From: Atriophallophorus winterbourni
Taxonomy: Eukaryota > Platyhelminthes > Trematoda > Plagiorchiida > Microphallidae
Direction of reading: 5' to 3'
Length of the DNA: 64,000 nt
Assembly: GCA_013407085.1 (NCBI GenBank)
Contig: JACCGJ010000350.1
Location: 49,027-113,026 of the forward strand
The first letter of the stretch is position 1. Each line of letters starts with the position of its first letter. Of this stretch, positions 8,591-19,400 are shown in pieces. The notes below the pieces were generated by a model. It saw only the letters and a program-made list of their open reading frames with translations. It was not told where the DNA came from and did no database searches. The position numbers and the translations under genes are program-made.

Positions 8591-11098
8591 ATGTGGCTGT
8601 TAAGGGCTGGACCCCCTGTCGTCTATCAAGCACTTGCATGTGCTTATAGAAGCCCGACTGCTTCATCATTAGACGACCAATTACTGATGGACACATTGAA
8701 AGTACTAAAAGGGCAATGCAACGCATTACTAATTGTCGGAGACTTCAATCTCCCGGGCATTGATTGGCGTACTGAAATTTCTTCACCAGGGTCAGTTGAG
8801 TCGCAATATCTAGACTGGTTTTATGTCGGGGCCTTTTATCAACATGTCAGGGAACGTACAAGGTTTAGGACAGGACTTACTCCGTCAACTTTAGATTTGG
8901 TTCTATCGTCTCATGAAAGAGATATTTCGGGAATCAAATACCTTTCGCCACTAGGCAAGAGCGACCACGCTGTAATTCTTCTTGACTGGACTTTAGTGCA
9001 TCCTAGTCCTCAAGTAAAGATGTCCCGCAAATTTGGTCGAATGGACATCGTCCAACTACAAACTAAAGCAATGAATCTAAGTTGGGAAACAGACGAATTA
9101 GAACCTAGTGTAGAAATCAGGTGGAATATTATAAAAGGGCACCTTTTACAACTACAGGATGATTTTGCTCCTCTACAACCAGTGAGAACGCGAGGAAAAC
9201 CACCCTGGTGGAACGCGTCTATTCGCAAGGCTATTAGATGTCGTGACCGTAGCTGGAGGGCGTACAAATTCTGTGGAATTCACAGATCTAGACTGCAGTA
9301 CATACAGACCAGAAATTCAGCTGTTGCGCTGCAAATGAAGGCTAAAAGGGACTTCGAATCCCGACTTGCCAAAAAAGCAAAGATTAACTTGAAAGCTTTT
9401 TATGGCTATGTACAGTCTAAGCGATCATTAAGAGAAGAAATAGGTACGTTAGTGCTGGACGATGGCAATACGGCTTTGACTGCACCGGAAAAAGCCGATG
9501 CGTTGCATTCATTCTTCTGCAGTGTTTATCGGCGCGATTCAGGTAACTGTTTAGAAACTCACGAGTGCAGAGCACCTCCCTTTAGCTCGGTGGAGGTTAA
9601 TCAGGAAATGGTCACCACAGTTCTGTCGCAGCTGGACAAAACTAAGTCGGCTGGCCCCGACGGCATACATCCGGCTATTCTTCAACCGCTCGCGAATATA
9701 GTTAGCCTTGCAATCAGAAATCTTTTCGAAGCTACCTTACTCCAGGGTATACTACCGGATGATTGGAAACGAGCGGCGGTAATAGCCATATACAAAAAGG
9801 GTCCCATTTCGGATGTACGCAAATACAGGCCAGTAAGCCTGACAAGCATTCTTTGCAAGTGCTTGGAAAAAATCATTCGGCACCAGGTATGTAAACATTT
9901 GGTAGCCAATTCCTTACTATCCGATGCCCAGCACGGATTCTGGAAAGGAAGGTCCTGCCTAACCAATCTTCTAAGCTTTCTGGACGAAGTGACATTACGC
10001 CTCGATGAAGGGAGAGTAGTCGAAGTCTGCTATCTTGATTTTCAAAAGGCATTTGACTCGGTGAACCATAGGTACCTTCTGCACAAACTAAGTATGTGTG
10101 GCGTCACAGGTGACCTACATCGATGGTTAGACAGCTTCTTAACTAATCGCACTAACTATGTTAGAATTGCAGGGGAGTGCTCGCAGGAATCACTGATTCT
10201 CAGTGGAGTGCCTCAAGGCTCGGTGCTTGGTCCATTACTTTTTCTTATTTTTGTAAACGACCTGGCAGCGTGCTTGAGTTCACGCTGCTTCCTGTTTGCT
10301 GATGATGTTAAGATCCTAGGAACCGACAGTAGAGATACGCTTATCTCTGATTTAGAAAAAGTAATCGAGTGGACAAAGACCTGGGACTTGCCACTAAACC
10401 TGGGGAAGAGCTGTCTTCTGACGACTGATTTAGCGACAACCCAACTAGAAGTTGGAGAAGGAACTATCAGAATAGCGGCTGCTCAGAAAGTGAAGGATCT
10501 TGGCATTACTATAACAGGCGATTTTAAATGGGCTACTCAATGTGCCGAAGCTGCAAACAAGGCTCGCAGAGAATTGTTCAGACTTCGCTCAGCGTTATCT
10601 TGCCGAAAACCTTCAATCTTCATCCCCTTATACAAAGTAGTCGTGCGGCCTCACTTGGAGTACTGCGTTCAATCCTGGGCACCGTACTTAAAAAAGGATA
10701 TAGCATGTCTCGAAAGGGTCCAGCGCCTTGCGACTAGGATGGTTGAGGGTCAGGCAGGTAAAACTTATGAGGCTAGACTCAAGGACCTCGGTTTGTTCTC
10801 ACTAAAGAGACGGCGGCTGCGAGGTGACCTAATAGAAGCCTTCAAGATTCTAAAGGGTCTTACAGGTGATAATATTACTGAAATCCTTAAACTTGCACCT
10901 AAAGCAGCTACAAGAGGTAATTCCATGAAACTTCTTAAGAGTAGGCCCAGGTTGCTGGCACGTGAGCACTTTTTCAGCAACCGTGTGGTCAACTTCTGGA
11001 ACAAGCTCCCAGATTGTATAGTAAGCCTCCCAAATGTGTTGAGCTTTAAAAGGGAATTAGACGTTAAATGGTCTATCATATTTCCGCATATTGTCTAA
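8591..11098 (+). CDS. CR1-like LINE B: endonuclease (partial) and reverse transcriptase
   Basis: This is an unbroken frame of 835 residues, 5'-truncated inside the endonuclease. The endonuclease part shows IVGDFNLPGIDW and LGKSDHAVIL, which carry metal-binding and catalytic Asp/His positions. RT motifs follow in order: YRPVSLTSIL, YLDFQKAFDSVNH, SGVPQGSVLGPLLF and FADDVKILG with catalytic Asp at about residues 571-572. The end resembles the C-terminus of LINE C (FFSNRVVNFWNKLP). Since the first half of the endonuclease is missing, the first ATG is probably not a natural start. In the cell such proteins nick DNA and copy their own RNA at the site. The 3' tail (11099-11147) is A-rich. Confidence 0.9.
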   Translation: MWLLRAGPPVVYQALACAYRSPTASSLDDQLLMDTLKVLKGQCNALLIVGDFNLPGIDWRTEISSPGSVESQYLDWFYVGAFYQHVRERTRFRTGLTPSTLDLVLSSHERDISGIKYLSPLGKSDHAVILLDWTLVHPSPQVKMSRKFGRMDIVQLQTKAMNLSWETDELEPSVEIRWNIIKGHLLQLQDDFAPLQPVRTRGKPPWWNASIRKAIRCRDRSWRAYKFCGIHRSRLQYIQTRNSAVALQMKAKRDFESRLAKKAKINLKAFYGYVQSKRSLREEIGTLVLDDGNTALTAPEKADALHSFFCSVYRRDSGNCLETHECRAPPFSSVEVNQEMVTTVLSQLDKTKSAGPDGIHPAILQPLANIVSLAIRNLFEATLLQGILPDDWKRAAVIAIYKKGPISDVRKYRPVSLTSILCKCLEKIIRHQVCKHLVANSLLSDAQHGFWKGRSCLTNLLSFLDEVTLRLDEGRVVEVCYLDFQKAFDSVNHRYLLHKLSMCGVTGDLHRWLDSFLTNRTNYVRIAGECSQESLILSGVPQGSVLGPLLFLIFVNDLAACLSSRCFLFADDVKILGTDSRDTLISDLEKVIEWTKTWDLPLNLGKSCLLTTDLATTQLEVGEGTIRIAAAQKVKDLGITITGDFKWATQCAEAANKARRELFRLRSALSCRKPSIFIPLYKVVVRPHLEYCVQSWAPYLKKDIACLERVQRLATRMVEGQAGKTYEARLKDLGLFSLKRRRLRGDLIEAFKILKGLTGDNITEILKLAPKAATRGNSMKLLKSRPRLLAREHFFSNRVVNFWNKLPDCIVSLPNVLSFKRELDVKWSIIFPHIV

Positions 11099-11146
11099 TA
11101 AAAAACTTTATAAAAAACAAAAAAAACGTATTTTTACATTTTTATC
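11099..11146 (+). other. LINE B 3' tail
   Basis: A-rich sequence with an AATAAA word at about 11097-11102 directly after the LINE B stop; it runs into a family-B repeat. Confidence 0.5.
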
Positions 11147-11258
11147 ATATCTGTCTAGGCCTGGACAACCTGACAGTAAATTAGCCCACATGCAGTCCAT
11201 GACTGTGTTTCACTTTACCTCAACTAGGCTAGTGATTTCATACACCACACATTGTTCA
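11147..11258 (+). repeat. Family-B short interspersed repeat
   Basis: It carries CATATCTGTCTAGGCCTGG, ACAACCTGACAGTA and TTAGCCCACATGCAGTC, followed by a TTTCATACA-like end, in the same order as other copies. Confidence 0.75.
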
Positions 11259-11284
11259 CGCATATTATTGCATTGTTTCCTGAA

Positions 11285-11480
11285 TAGCTGACCTCCCACC
11301 GTGCTGTTGAAGAGAAACCCTACCTTACTTTCCAGTTATTCGGAAGCAAGAACGTGTGAAAAGTACGAACTTTATACTCGACATCGAAGTGCCGGGTGCT
11401 CAACCGCATACCGTCGAAGGAAATCTGGGCGCGTGATTGGCTTTTAGCCACCTTCAGCCCTGTGCAACTTGCGCGGTACG
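11285..11480 (+). repeat. Family-F repeat, diverged
   Basis: It begins with a CCGTGCTGTTGAAGAGAAAC-like phrase shared with 15920-15950 and ends with TTAGCCACCTTCAGCCCTGT, shared with 16125-16150. Confidence 0.6.
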
Positions 11481-11668
11481 TTCAACTTGATTGTATTTCC
11501 CACGCTCCGATAAATATCATTACGAATTTTTGCTATTCCTTGAATTTGCAGTAAAATAGAATAACTATTTTACTATATTATTGATATTTTTCTGATTAAT
11601 TACGCCAGTAATAAAATCAGCTTGTATTTTTCTACTGAACTATCATTACTCACATTTTACCGATAGAT

Positions 11669-12996
11669 ATGAGTTCAAAAAATACCTGCCTCAACGGAAA
11701 ATGTGGCAAAATGGTGGCTAAGGGCATCGAGTGCACAGCTTGCAAGCGTTGGGCTCACCCTAGCTGCTCAGGCATACATAAATCTCACTACGGGATTTAT
11801 GCAAAATACCGCTGGTTGCAGTGGTATTGTTCCGGCTGTCACGAGGCTGCCACTGACGCCGCTTGCCAAAAGCCAAGGAATAGAGTGACGTCGCGAAGCT
11901 CGTCAGATGTTGCAGCCGCTCAATCGTATGCATCTGTGGTGAGAGCAAATATATGTTCTGAGACTACAGCAGGCAACGCTATTGCGCACAAATCTAGCCG
12001 GCTGCAAAGTTCTTCCAAGCAAGCTACCTCTCCTAAGGTGGTAAATGGAGCAAGGACTTCAAGTAAGCGTGCTAACAAAAAGGCGAAAAAAGGGCATCCC
12101 CTGACGTAGACGTAGCTCTCCAGTTACCTAGTCCTTCAAAGCAAGCTTCCTCTCCGAAGGTCGTAAACGTAGCCCAAACTCCGCAAAAACGTACCAAGCA
12201 AGGTAAAGCCCATACTCAACGGAAGAAACATGGAAATGTTGCTGGCTCACCCGACCTGGATAAAATTATCCAGGAATTAAACGGTTTGCGTAAGCAAGTT
12301 GAGTCACTTAATGGCACTTCTTATTACTCTTCAAAAACTAGAACCCGAAATGTTCTAGTTTTCAATCGAGCGGAGCCTTTTATTAGGGAATCTAAAAGTC
12401 GAAGAGATTTTGATCGCAGATGTATTAGCGATCTCATCCGGATGGTAGGTCTAAAGCCTTCTACTCCCACGGTGCGAGTTCACCGTGTAGGGAGATGGAA
12501 GATGGATAACCGCCCTAGGCCGATACTGGTAGAATTCAAGTACCAGGCGGATCGGGATGCGTTATTGTCTAGGGCTGAATACATCGCCACAACAACTCTA
12601 GACAAGCTTCAGGTTAAGCCAGACAACCCTCCATCTCATATTAGACAAAACCCTTCCGCTCCACATAGGAGAAACTTCGCTTTAAGGACATCTGCTATCC
12701 GTAAGACTGATGCAAACCGTAGCGCTAGTGAATCCGTTAAGATCTTACCGAAAAGCTCATCGCTACGAGTCTGGCTGTCCGGATTAGACGACGTTGACGC
12801 GCTTATCGAAAATGAAGATGGGAGCCAAGCAAATTTCTCCAGTTGTTGCTCTTCGATAGAGGCGGCCTCAATCTTTAGTCAACGGTCCGTAACACCCATG
12901 CAAGAGGTCGTTGAAACAGATACTCCTGCTTTAAGTAGCACGCCAAAAAACGTGCACCTCCCTCGGGTGCTTCGACCGAGGGCCAATCAGGGTTAG
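11669..12996 (+). pseudogene. CR1-like LINE C ORF1 (PHD-like zinc finger protein), one frameshift
   Basis: The frame starts at ATG 11669 and opens with a cysteine-rich finger (CLNGKCGKMV, IECTACKRWAHPSC, WYCSGCHEAA) of PHD type, as in ORF1 of many CR1-clade LINEs. A basic Ser/Lys-rich region follows. The frame breaks at a run of A then G at about 12086-12096 and continues in the +2 frame through SPDLDKIIQELNG and an RNA-binding-like region (RNVLVFNRAEPFI, VRVHRVGRWKM). It ends LPRVLRPRANQG at 12996. Moving one base would give about 442 residues. A single homopolymer break could be real decay or a sequencing error. ORF1 proteins coat the LINE RNA. Confidence 0.85.
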
Positions 12997-13025
12997 TTTC
13001 AGAAGCACGCAAAACCAGCGCCCCA

Positions 13026-15806
13026 GTGCTGTACGCTAATGTGTGCAGCATAAGGAATAAGTGGGCTGACCTCTCTCTTCGTGTGGCTGAGTTGCACCCC
13101 CGGGTTATAGCGCTTTCTGAGACATGGCTGTCTGCGCTTGACGATGTGCCAACAAACATCAGCGAGCAGTATCTCGTCATTAGATGCGATAGACCTGGCG
13201 ACAGGAGAGGCGGTGGCGTTGCACTCCTCCTAGAGTATGGCTTGCACAATACAGGAACGGGTATATCCCTAACCAGTGAAAACGTCCAAGTTGTTACGAG
13301 TATCCTGACTTGCTACAAGTCAGCCCTCGCAATTGCTTGTGTCTACGTCACACCCAGTGCAGCCCAGCAGGAGATTACACAGCTGATTGAGACGCTCGAC
13401 AGGTTGTTTCAATCAGCTCCCAGCGTACTCATCTTAGGTGATTTCAACCTCCCGGACATAAATTGGGCCGTCTCTGTAGGTTTAGTCACCAAGCAATCCG
13501 AAATGTTTCTCGAATGGCTCCATGATCATGCGCTGCATCAGCATGTGAGTGATCCTACGAGGTTTCGTAATGGATGTACTCCATCCACTCTCGACCTAGT
13601 ATTGTCGTCCCAGCCCGAAGCCGTTAGATTCTTAAAATACCTACCACCGCTCGGCAAAAGCGATCACGTAATGATAAGCTTCGAAGCGGTACTGCGGTTT
13701 CACAAACCTACTGCTCGCCCTAGACGAAATTTTAGGCTTGTAGACTGGGATTTTCTTCTACAGACTTCAAAATCTTTCTTTCAGTTCTCTAACGATTTTA
13801 ATGTAAGTGAAAACTGGGATAGAATTTGTAAGTATCTTAAGGAGTTACAAGACAAGCACGCTCCGCTGCAAGTCGTGAAAAAGCATCATAGGCCGCCCTG
13901 GTGGACTCCTCGAGTTCGTCGGTCTACCCGAAAACGAGATCGTTTATGGCGGCAATATAAGCTATCTCTTACTTCTGGTTCTTGGGTCCGATACAAAACC
14001 GCTCGGAACTCTTGTGTTAAAATACAGCGTTTGCTCAAACAGGAGTTTGAGTTATCCTTAGCTAGGGATGCTAAATCCAATCCCAAAAGATTTTATAGCT
14101 ACGCTCAATCGAAAGGAAAAACCAGGGAAAACATTGGAGATTTAAATCTGGAGGACGGAAAAGTAGCCGATACCGACCTGTCTAAGGCGAGTGCCTTCTC
14201 TAGGTTCTTCAGTGGCGTTCAGAGACGTGATAATTCTTCAATTGCTCCGTCTAGCTCGTTTAATCTACTACCTGGCGCTCCTGCACTAGATGAGTTGTCC
14301 TTCATGGAATCCGAGGTGTATGAAGCACTTATCCATGTTCGCGTCAACAAAGCTGAGGGACCAGACGGTATCCACTCGATTATGCTAAAGAATCTTGCCC
14401 CAGTGCTTACAGAACCCTTATGCAAGCTCTTCAATTCATGCTTGAACATGGGAGTGGTTCCTAGTGAGTGGAAAGAAGCTATAATCGTGCCAGTACACAA
14501 GGGTGGTTGCAGCTCAACTGTTGGTAACTATAGACCTGTCAGCCTGACTAGCATCGCCTCGAAAGTAATGGAAAAACTGCTGCGTGACAAAATCTGTCAG
14601 CATCTTTGTCGGCATTCTCTACTGAGTGTAACTCAGCATGGATTTCTTAAGGGTAGATCCTGCCTGACAAACCTTCTTAGTTTTCTCAATACTGCCACTA
14701 AAAGGTTGGATGAAGGGAAGCCTGTCGAAGCCCTCTACCTAGACTTCAGCAAGGCTTTTGATTCCGTAAACCACCGCCTTCTAGAGATTAAGCTAGCAGC
14801 AAAAGGCATTCGGGGTAGTCTACTTGCTTGGATAAAGGCCTTCCTAACAGGTAGGACATTCCGAGTTAGGGTAGGATCTACGCTGTCTAATGAAACCGAC
14901 GTAATCAGTGGTGTACCCCAAGGTTCGGTACTTGGTCCTCTTCTATTCCTGATTTTCATCGATGACTTGTCCTCTGCATTGAAGTGCCCATGCTTCATTT
15001 TTGCGGATGATGTTAAATTCATCGGATCAACGGACGAAGATACCTTGATGCACGACCTTGAACGGGTCATAAACTGGTCACATCAGTGGGACCTCCCACT
15101 TAACCTTAATAAGAGCCAACTCTTGTCAGCACTGGTTGATAAGATTTCAGTTCAGGTGTCGGGCAATTCTCTCACTGTAAGCGCCACACAGCGTGTTAAG
15201 GATTTAGGAGTACTGTTTAGGACGGACTTCAAATGGGAGGACCAATGCGCCGCTGCAGCTCAACGTGCTCGCAAAGTTCTCTTTCGGCTGAGATCCGTGT
15301 TATCCAGCAGAAGACCCGAGGTATTCCTGCCCCTTTACAAGGCATTAGTTAGGCCGCATTTAGAATATTGTGTCCAGGCGTGGTGCCCTTATTACAAGAA
15401 GGATGTCGTTCAACTCGAAAGCGTACAGCGTCTCGCAACTCGCATGATTGAGGGTCAGCGAGGGAAACCTTACGCTGCACGCCTAAAGTCCCTAGATCTT
15501 TTTTCACTTACGCGCCGTCGTTTGAGAGGTGACTTAATTGAAACCTTTAAGATCTTGAAGGGGTTAAGTGGCGTTAGCATGACCGACTTCTTTGCCTTAA
15601 GTCCTGAGCTGGGTACCCGGGGCCATTCACTCAAACTTGCTAAGGAGCGATGTCGGCTAGACTCCAGGAAACACTTTTTCAGCCTCAGGGTGGTAAATTT
15701 CTGGAACCGGCTTCCAGAAGAACTTATATCCTGCAGTACCGTGTCTAGTTTTAAGCAGGGGTTGGACCGCAACTGGGGTAAGTTGTTTCCTGAATACTCG
15801 CCTTAA
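13026..15806 (+). CDS. CR1-like LINE C ORF2: endonuclease and reverse transcriptase, intact
   Basis: An open frame of about 926 residues follows ORF1. The endonuclease covers roughly the first 220 residues, with LYANVCSIRNK, ALSETWLS, LGDFNLPDINW and LGKSDHVMISF. RT motifs are YRPVSLTSIA, YLDFSKAFDSVNH, SGVPQGSVLGPLLF and FADDVKFIG with catalytic Asp at residues 661-662. There is no ATG near the endonuclease start. The open frame runs back across the ORF1 stop (12994-12996), so ORF2 may begin by re-initiation or a frameshift within ORF1. The element ends 450 bp before the dynamin start codon. It is the best candidate here for a recently active CR1-like copy. Confidence 0.92.
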   Translation: MLYANVCSIRNKWADLSLRVAELHPRVIALSETWLSALDDVPTNISEQYLVIRCDRPGDRRGGGVALLLEYGLHNTGTGISLTSENVQVVTSILTCYKSALAIACVYVTPSAAQQEITQLIETLDRLFQSAPSVLILGDFNLPDINWAVSVGLVTKQSEMFLEWLHDHALHQHVSDPTRFRNGCTPSTLDLVLSSQPEAVRFLKYLPPLGKSDHVMISFEAVLRFHKPTARPRRNFRLVDWDFLLQTSKSFFQFSNDFNVSENWDRICKYLKELQDKHAPLQVVKKHHRPPWWTPRVRRSTRKRDRLWRQYKLSLTSGSWVRYKTARNSCVKIQRLLKQEFELSLARDAKSNPKRFYSYAQSKGKTRENIGDLNLEDGKVADTDLSKASAFSRFFSGVQRRDNSSIAPSSSFNLLPGAPALDELSFMESEVYEALIHVRVNKAEGPDGIHSIMLKNLAPVLTEPLCKLFNSCLNMGVVPSEWKEAIIVPVHKGGCSSTVGNYRPVSLTSIASKVMEKLLRDKICQHLCRHSLLSVTQHGFLKGRSCLTNLLSFLNTATKRLDEGKPVEALYLDFSKAFDSVNHRLLEIKLAAKGIRGSLLAWIKAFLTGRTFRVRVGSTLSNETDVISGVPQGSVLGPLLFLIFIDDLSSALKCPCFIFADDVKFIGSTDEDTLMHDLERVINWSHQWDLPLNLNKSQLLSALVDKISVQVSGNSLTVSATQRVKDLGVLFRTDFKWEDQCAAAAQRARKVLFRLRSVLSSRRPEVFLPLYKALVRPHLEYCVQAWCPYYKKDVVQLESVQRLATRMIEGQRGKPYAARLKSLDLFSLTRRRLRGDLIETFKILKGLSGVSMTDFFALSPELGTRGHSLKLAKERCRLDSRKHFFSLRVVNFWNRLPEELISCSTVSSFKQGLDRNWGKLFPEYSP

Positions 15807-15905
15807 TTGCTTTACAAGCTTAGGTTTTTCATTTTTTAGCGTTATCCCGTAAATATACTGAGGGCTAGAGTTCTGTGTGTTTTTTAATTTTTATTATACA
15901 CAATG
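15807..15905 (+). other. LINE C 3' UTR
   Basis: Non-coding sequence from the ORF2 stop to the start of the family-F repeat. The exact 3' end of the element cannot be placed without other copies. Confidence 0.5.
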
Positions 15906-16175
15906 CTACTTCAGCTAACCTCTCACCGTGCTGGTGAAGAGAAACTGCTTTTTCTTTTTCCAGCATCGGCTATAACGCGGTGCTTCCTAAGTTCAACCCG
16001 GATAATCTCTTGGCTTCGCGATCTGGCGAAGATTTCAAACAGACAAAAAGAATATACGTTTTGGCAGTGGTGGGTGCTTCTCTGCAGCTTTCCACCGAAA
16101 GAAATTCTGGACGCTCGATTGGCTTGTTAGCCACATACTGTCCTGTGCAAACTGAACTGAACTGAACTGAACTGA
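15906..16175 (+). repeat. Family-F repeat with an ACTGA pentamer run, just upstream of dynamin
   Basis: The repeat matches 11285-11480 and 5845-5945 and ends in about four ACTGA units (16148-16172). Only about 80 bp separate it from the dynamin ATG, so the dynamin promoter or 5' UTR probably lies in or next to repeat sequence. I see no clear TATA box. Confidence 0.65.
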
Positions 16176-16256
16176 CCTTGACCTTGAAATTATCGCGCTC
16201 GATTAATTTTATAGTTAATTTCGCTGTCATTCCTTGGGCGTTATCCCATCCTCACG

Positions 16257-16420
16257 ATGTCTGGAAATACGGGAATGGAACAGTTAATACCTCTAGTGAA
16301 TAAGTTGCAGAATGCCTTCTCTTCTCTTGGAATCCCTCTGGCGCTCGATCTCCCTCAGATAGCTGTCGTTGGGAGTCAAAGCGCTGGTAAAAGCTCTGTG
16401 TTAGAAAACTTCGTGGGAAG
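16257..16420 (+). CDS. DNM: Dynamin exon 1 (start, P-loop)
   Basis: Codes residues 1-54 plus two bases of Arg55, with [12 protein letters not shown] and the P-loop GSQSAGKSS (Lys45 equals human Lys44). The donor is GTGAGT. Intron 1 is only 35 bp. Confidence 0.95.
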
Positions 16421-19400
16421 GTGAGTTATGTTGTACTTTTGAAATTTCCCATCAGAGATTTTTTACCTCGTGGAAGTGGAATCGTGACGCGTAGACCACT
16501 TATTTTACAGCTTGTTAATGATAAAGCTGAATACGGCGAATTCATTCATTTACGGAACAAGCGATTTACCAATTTCGATGACATTCGAAATGAGATCTCT
16601 GCAGAAACAGACAGGCTTACTGGTTCGAATAAAGGTGTTTCGAACATCCCCATAAATCTCTGTATTCATTCCCCTCATGGTATGTTGGTTACATTGTACT
16701 CATCATCACAGTTCTCAATTTGACATTAATTGATTTGCCGGGTATGACAAAGGTTCCAGTTGGCGACCAGCCACCAGATATAGAAATTCAGATCCGCAAT
16801 ATGATACTGGAGTTTATTGAAAAAGATAACTGCCTTATTCTTGCGGTTTCTCCCGCTAATTCGGATTTAGCTAACTCAGACGCACTGAAAATTGCAAAAC
16901 AATGCGACCCAGATGGGGTTCGAACAATTGGTGTATTAACAAAATTAGATCTTATGGATGAGGGAACCGATGCGCGTGCTATTCTGGAAAACAAACTTCT
17001 TCCGCTTCGTAGAGGTATGTTCACTAACTTTTTATATTCTGGTTACTCCATTGTACACATCTTGAATCTTACTTGCCTTCACAGTTTTTACGTAGAAGGA
17101 AACAAGGTTATGGCCGTCAAGATTAAATGATAATTTAATTTTTTTCAGCCCAACCGGGCAATCAGCCCGATGGTAAAAAAGGAGCAACATGTGTTAGTGC
17201 TTGAATAATCTCGTGCATCATTGCTGTGCTGTGCTGCTAACGTGCTAAATTGATTGGTCAATGGTATGGTATATGGTGTGAAAGCACAAGCACGATCCAG
17301 GCAAAGTGCCGGAGAGTGGAAGACTGCACGTTATCTATGATACTGTCAGGTTGCCCAAACCTAGACAGATATGAGTAAGGAAATAGAAGTGGTATTGAGA
17401 CTCCATTGTATTTCAGCATGCAGCTCACTACCCTCGGCAAATCAATTTAGGATGGTTTTAGCCGCACTGCACATAAGTACTACACGATTGCACACCCGTG
17501 CCAACGGTAGTGATCTGCATGTTGATACACTAGAATCTCACTACGATTTCTATTTCCCCCATATCTGTCTAAGCCTGGGCAACCTGACAGTAACTTATCC
17601 CATGTGCAGTCTCCGACTGTGTGGCGTTTTGCCTGGATCAGGCTTGTGATTTCATACCATAATTAATCTCGTATTTCATTTGTGTTGCAACTCTGTGATG
17701 CAAATTTCATACCGTATTGAAGTGCTTGCCATTTATGATTACCTACAACTTGAAACACGCTTATTTCATTATGATTCTTATGGTAAGGATTCGGGTTTGA
17801 GTGTACCTGGCGGGCTCCAAAGTCGCGAACTCTCGCCAAATAAATGAATACTACCGATACGGTTCCGCAATTATGACATCTGCGAATGAAAGTTGGAATA
17901 AGCCTTAATGCCTCCCATTTCTATTTTTCTCATTTCTGTCTAGGCCAGGCAGCCTAACAATATATTAGCTCATGTGCAGTCTGTCACTCTTGCGCACTTT
18001 GCCTGAATCGGGCTTTTGCTTTCATACATACATTATTGTGGTCTGCACGATTTCATGCTTTTGAATTCAAAAAACCGCGGCAGACCCGCACACGACGTTA
18101 CCTTTGTTATGTCTGTGCTGCACTGTTGTTGGCCCAGCCCGTTTGGTCAGAGAGAACGCAACCGTCACTCAACTCGTCTATTTACCGAATGCAAAGTGCA
18201 TCACAAGTGAGCGAATGTGTGAATATCACAGTGAGCGAAAATCATAATTTGAATTCAAAATCGATCTTCATTGGTGAATAATCAATAGTTCGTTCACTGG
18301 CTATACAACAGGGGGCGCCCTCCTAACAACCTTGCTTCGGGTATGCAATTGTGAAGTATTTCTGTACGGCGCTGGTAACACCCTGCTAAATTGACTTGCC
18401 AAAAATACTGAGCTGCATATGCAAGCACGCCGGGGTTGTACTACATTTTCTCATTTTCTATATCTCTCTAGGCCTGAGCAACATGACGGTATTTTAGCCC
18501 ACGCGCCGTCTCTCACTGTGTGGTGTTGCCTGGATCCACGTTTCATACATACATCAGTTCAATCATTCGAAAAATATGTTGGCTTTGTGCTTCTTGTATC
18601 TCTTTTGTGACAAAAATGTATTTGTTACACCCAATATATTGATTATGTCATCACCATCATCATCACAGACAGCATTACACCGGTAGCACGTACCGAATGC
18701 TTAACTGCCATACAACCATGAAAAAGTAAAATCCTAAAAGATGGGGAAGGGTGGGACTTAAATTGCTACGGCTTCTATAGAAGAGTAAGCACAAACAAAC
18801 TGGGAATAGGTGCCTACGCCTACACCTCGAATGGAACATGCATTCAAACAAGTTTCGTGAACGAGTAGAGCGACATCAGTATGACAGCTTCCTTGCGGCT
18901 TTCACTGTCATGCATCATAAGAAGCTTTTCTTGTCACTCCACTTGACAACATACAATGTTAAGGAGACCTCAGCTTTGAATCATTTCATGGATTCGATAC
19001 ATGCTTTGATTTCTAAATCACTTGGGGGATCTACGCTAACAGACCAAGGATCACATAGCTTCAAATGCAGGAATGATTCTGTTGCAAGCGACCAGCTGAA
19101 TTGTTCTTCAAAATATTCGGCCCAGAGTGAGAGGCGGCGATTCTTGTTAGTGATAAGAGTACCGTCTATTTCAGCTATGTATGGTATGAAAGCACAAGCC
19201 TGATCCAGGCAAAGTGCCGCACAGTCAGAGACTGCACGTTGGCTAAGATACTGTCAGGTTGCCCAGGTCTTAAGCTCCGTTTAACTTCATTCCTTACGCG
19301 TCTACGCTCTGTATTGTGTCCAGGACAATGAGATATTTGGCGTCGCTGGCGAAGAATTTCTATAGAGCACTGTGAAATCCAGTAGGATTTAGGGTTGATA

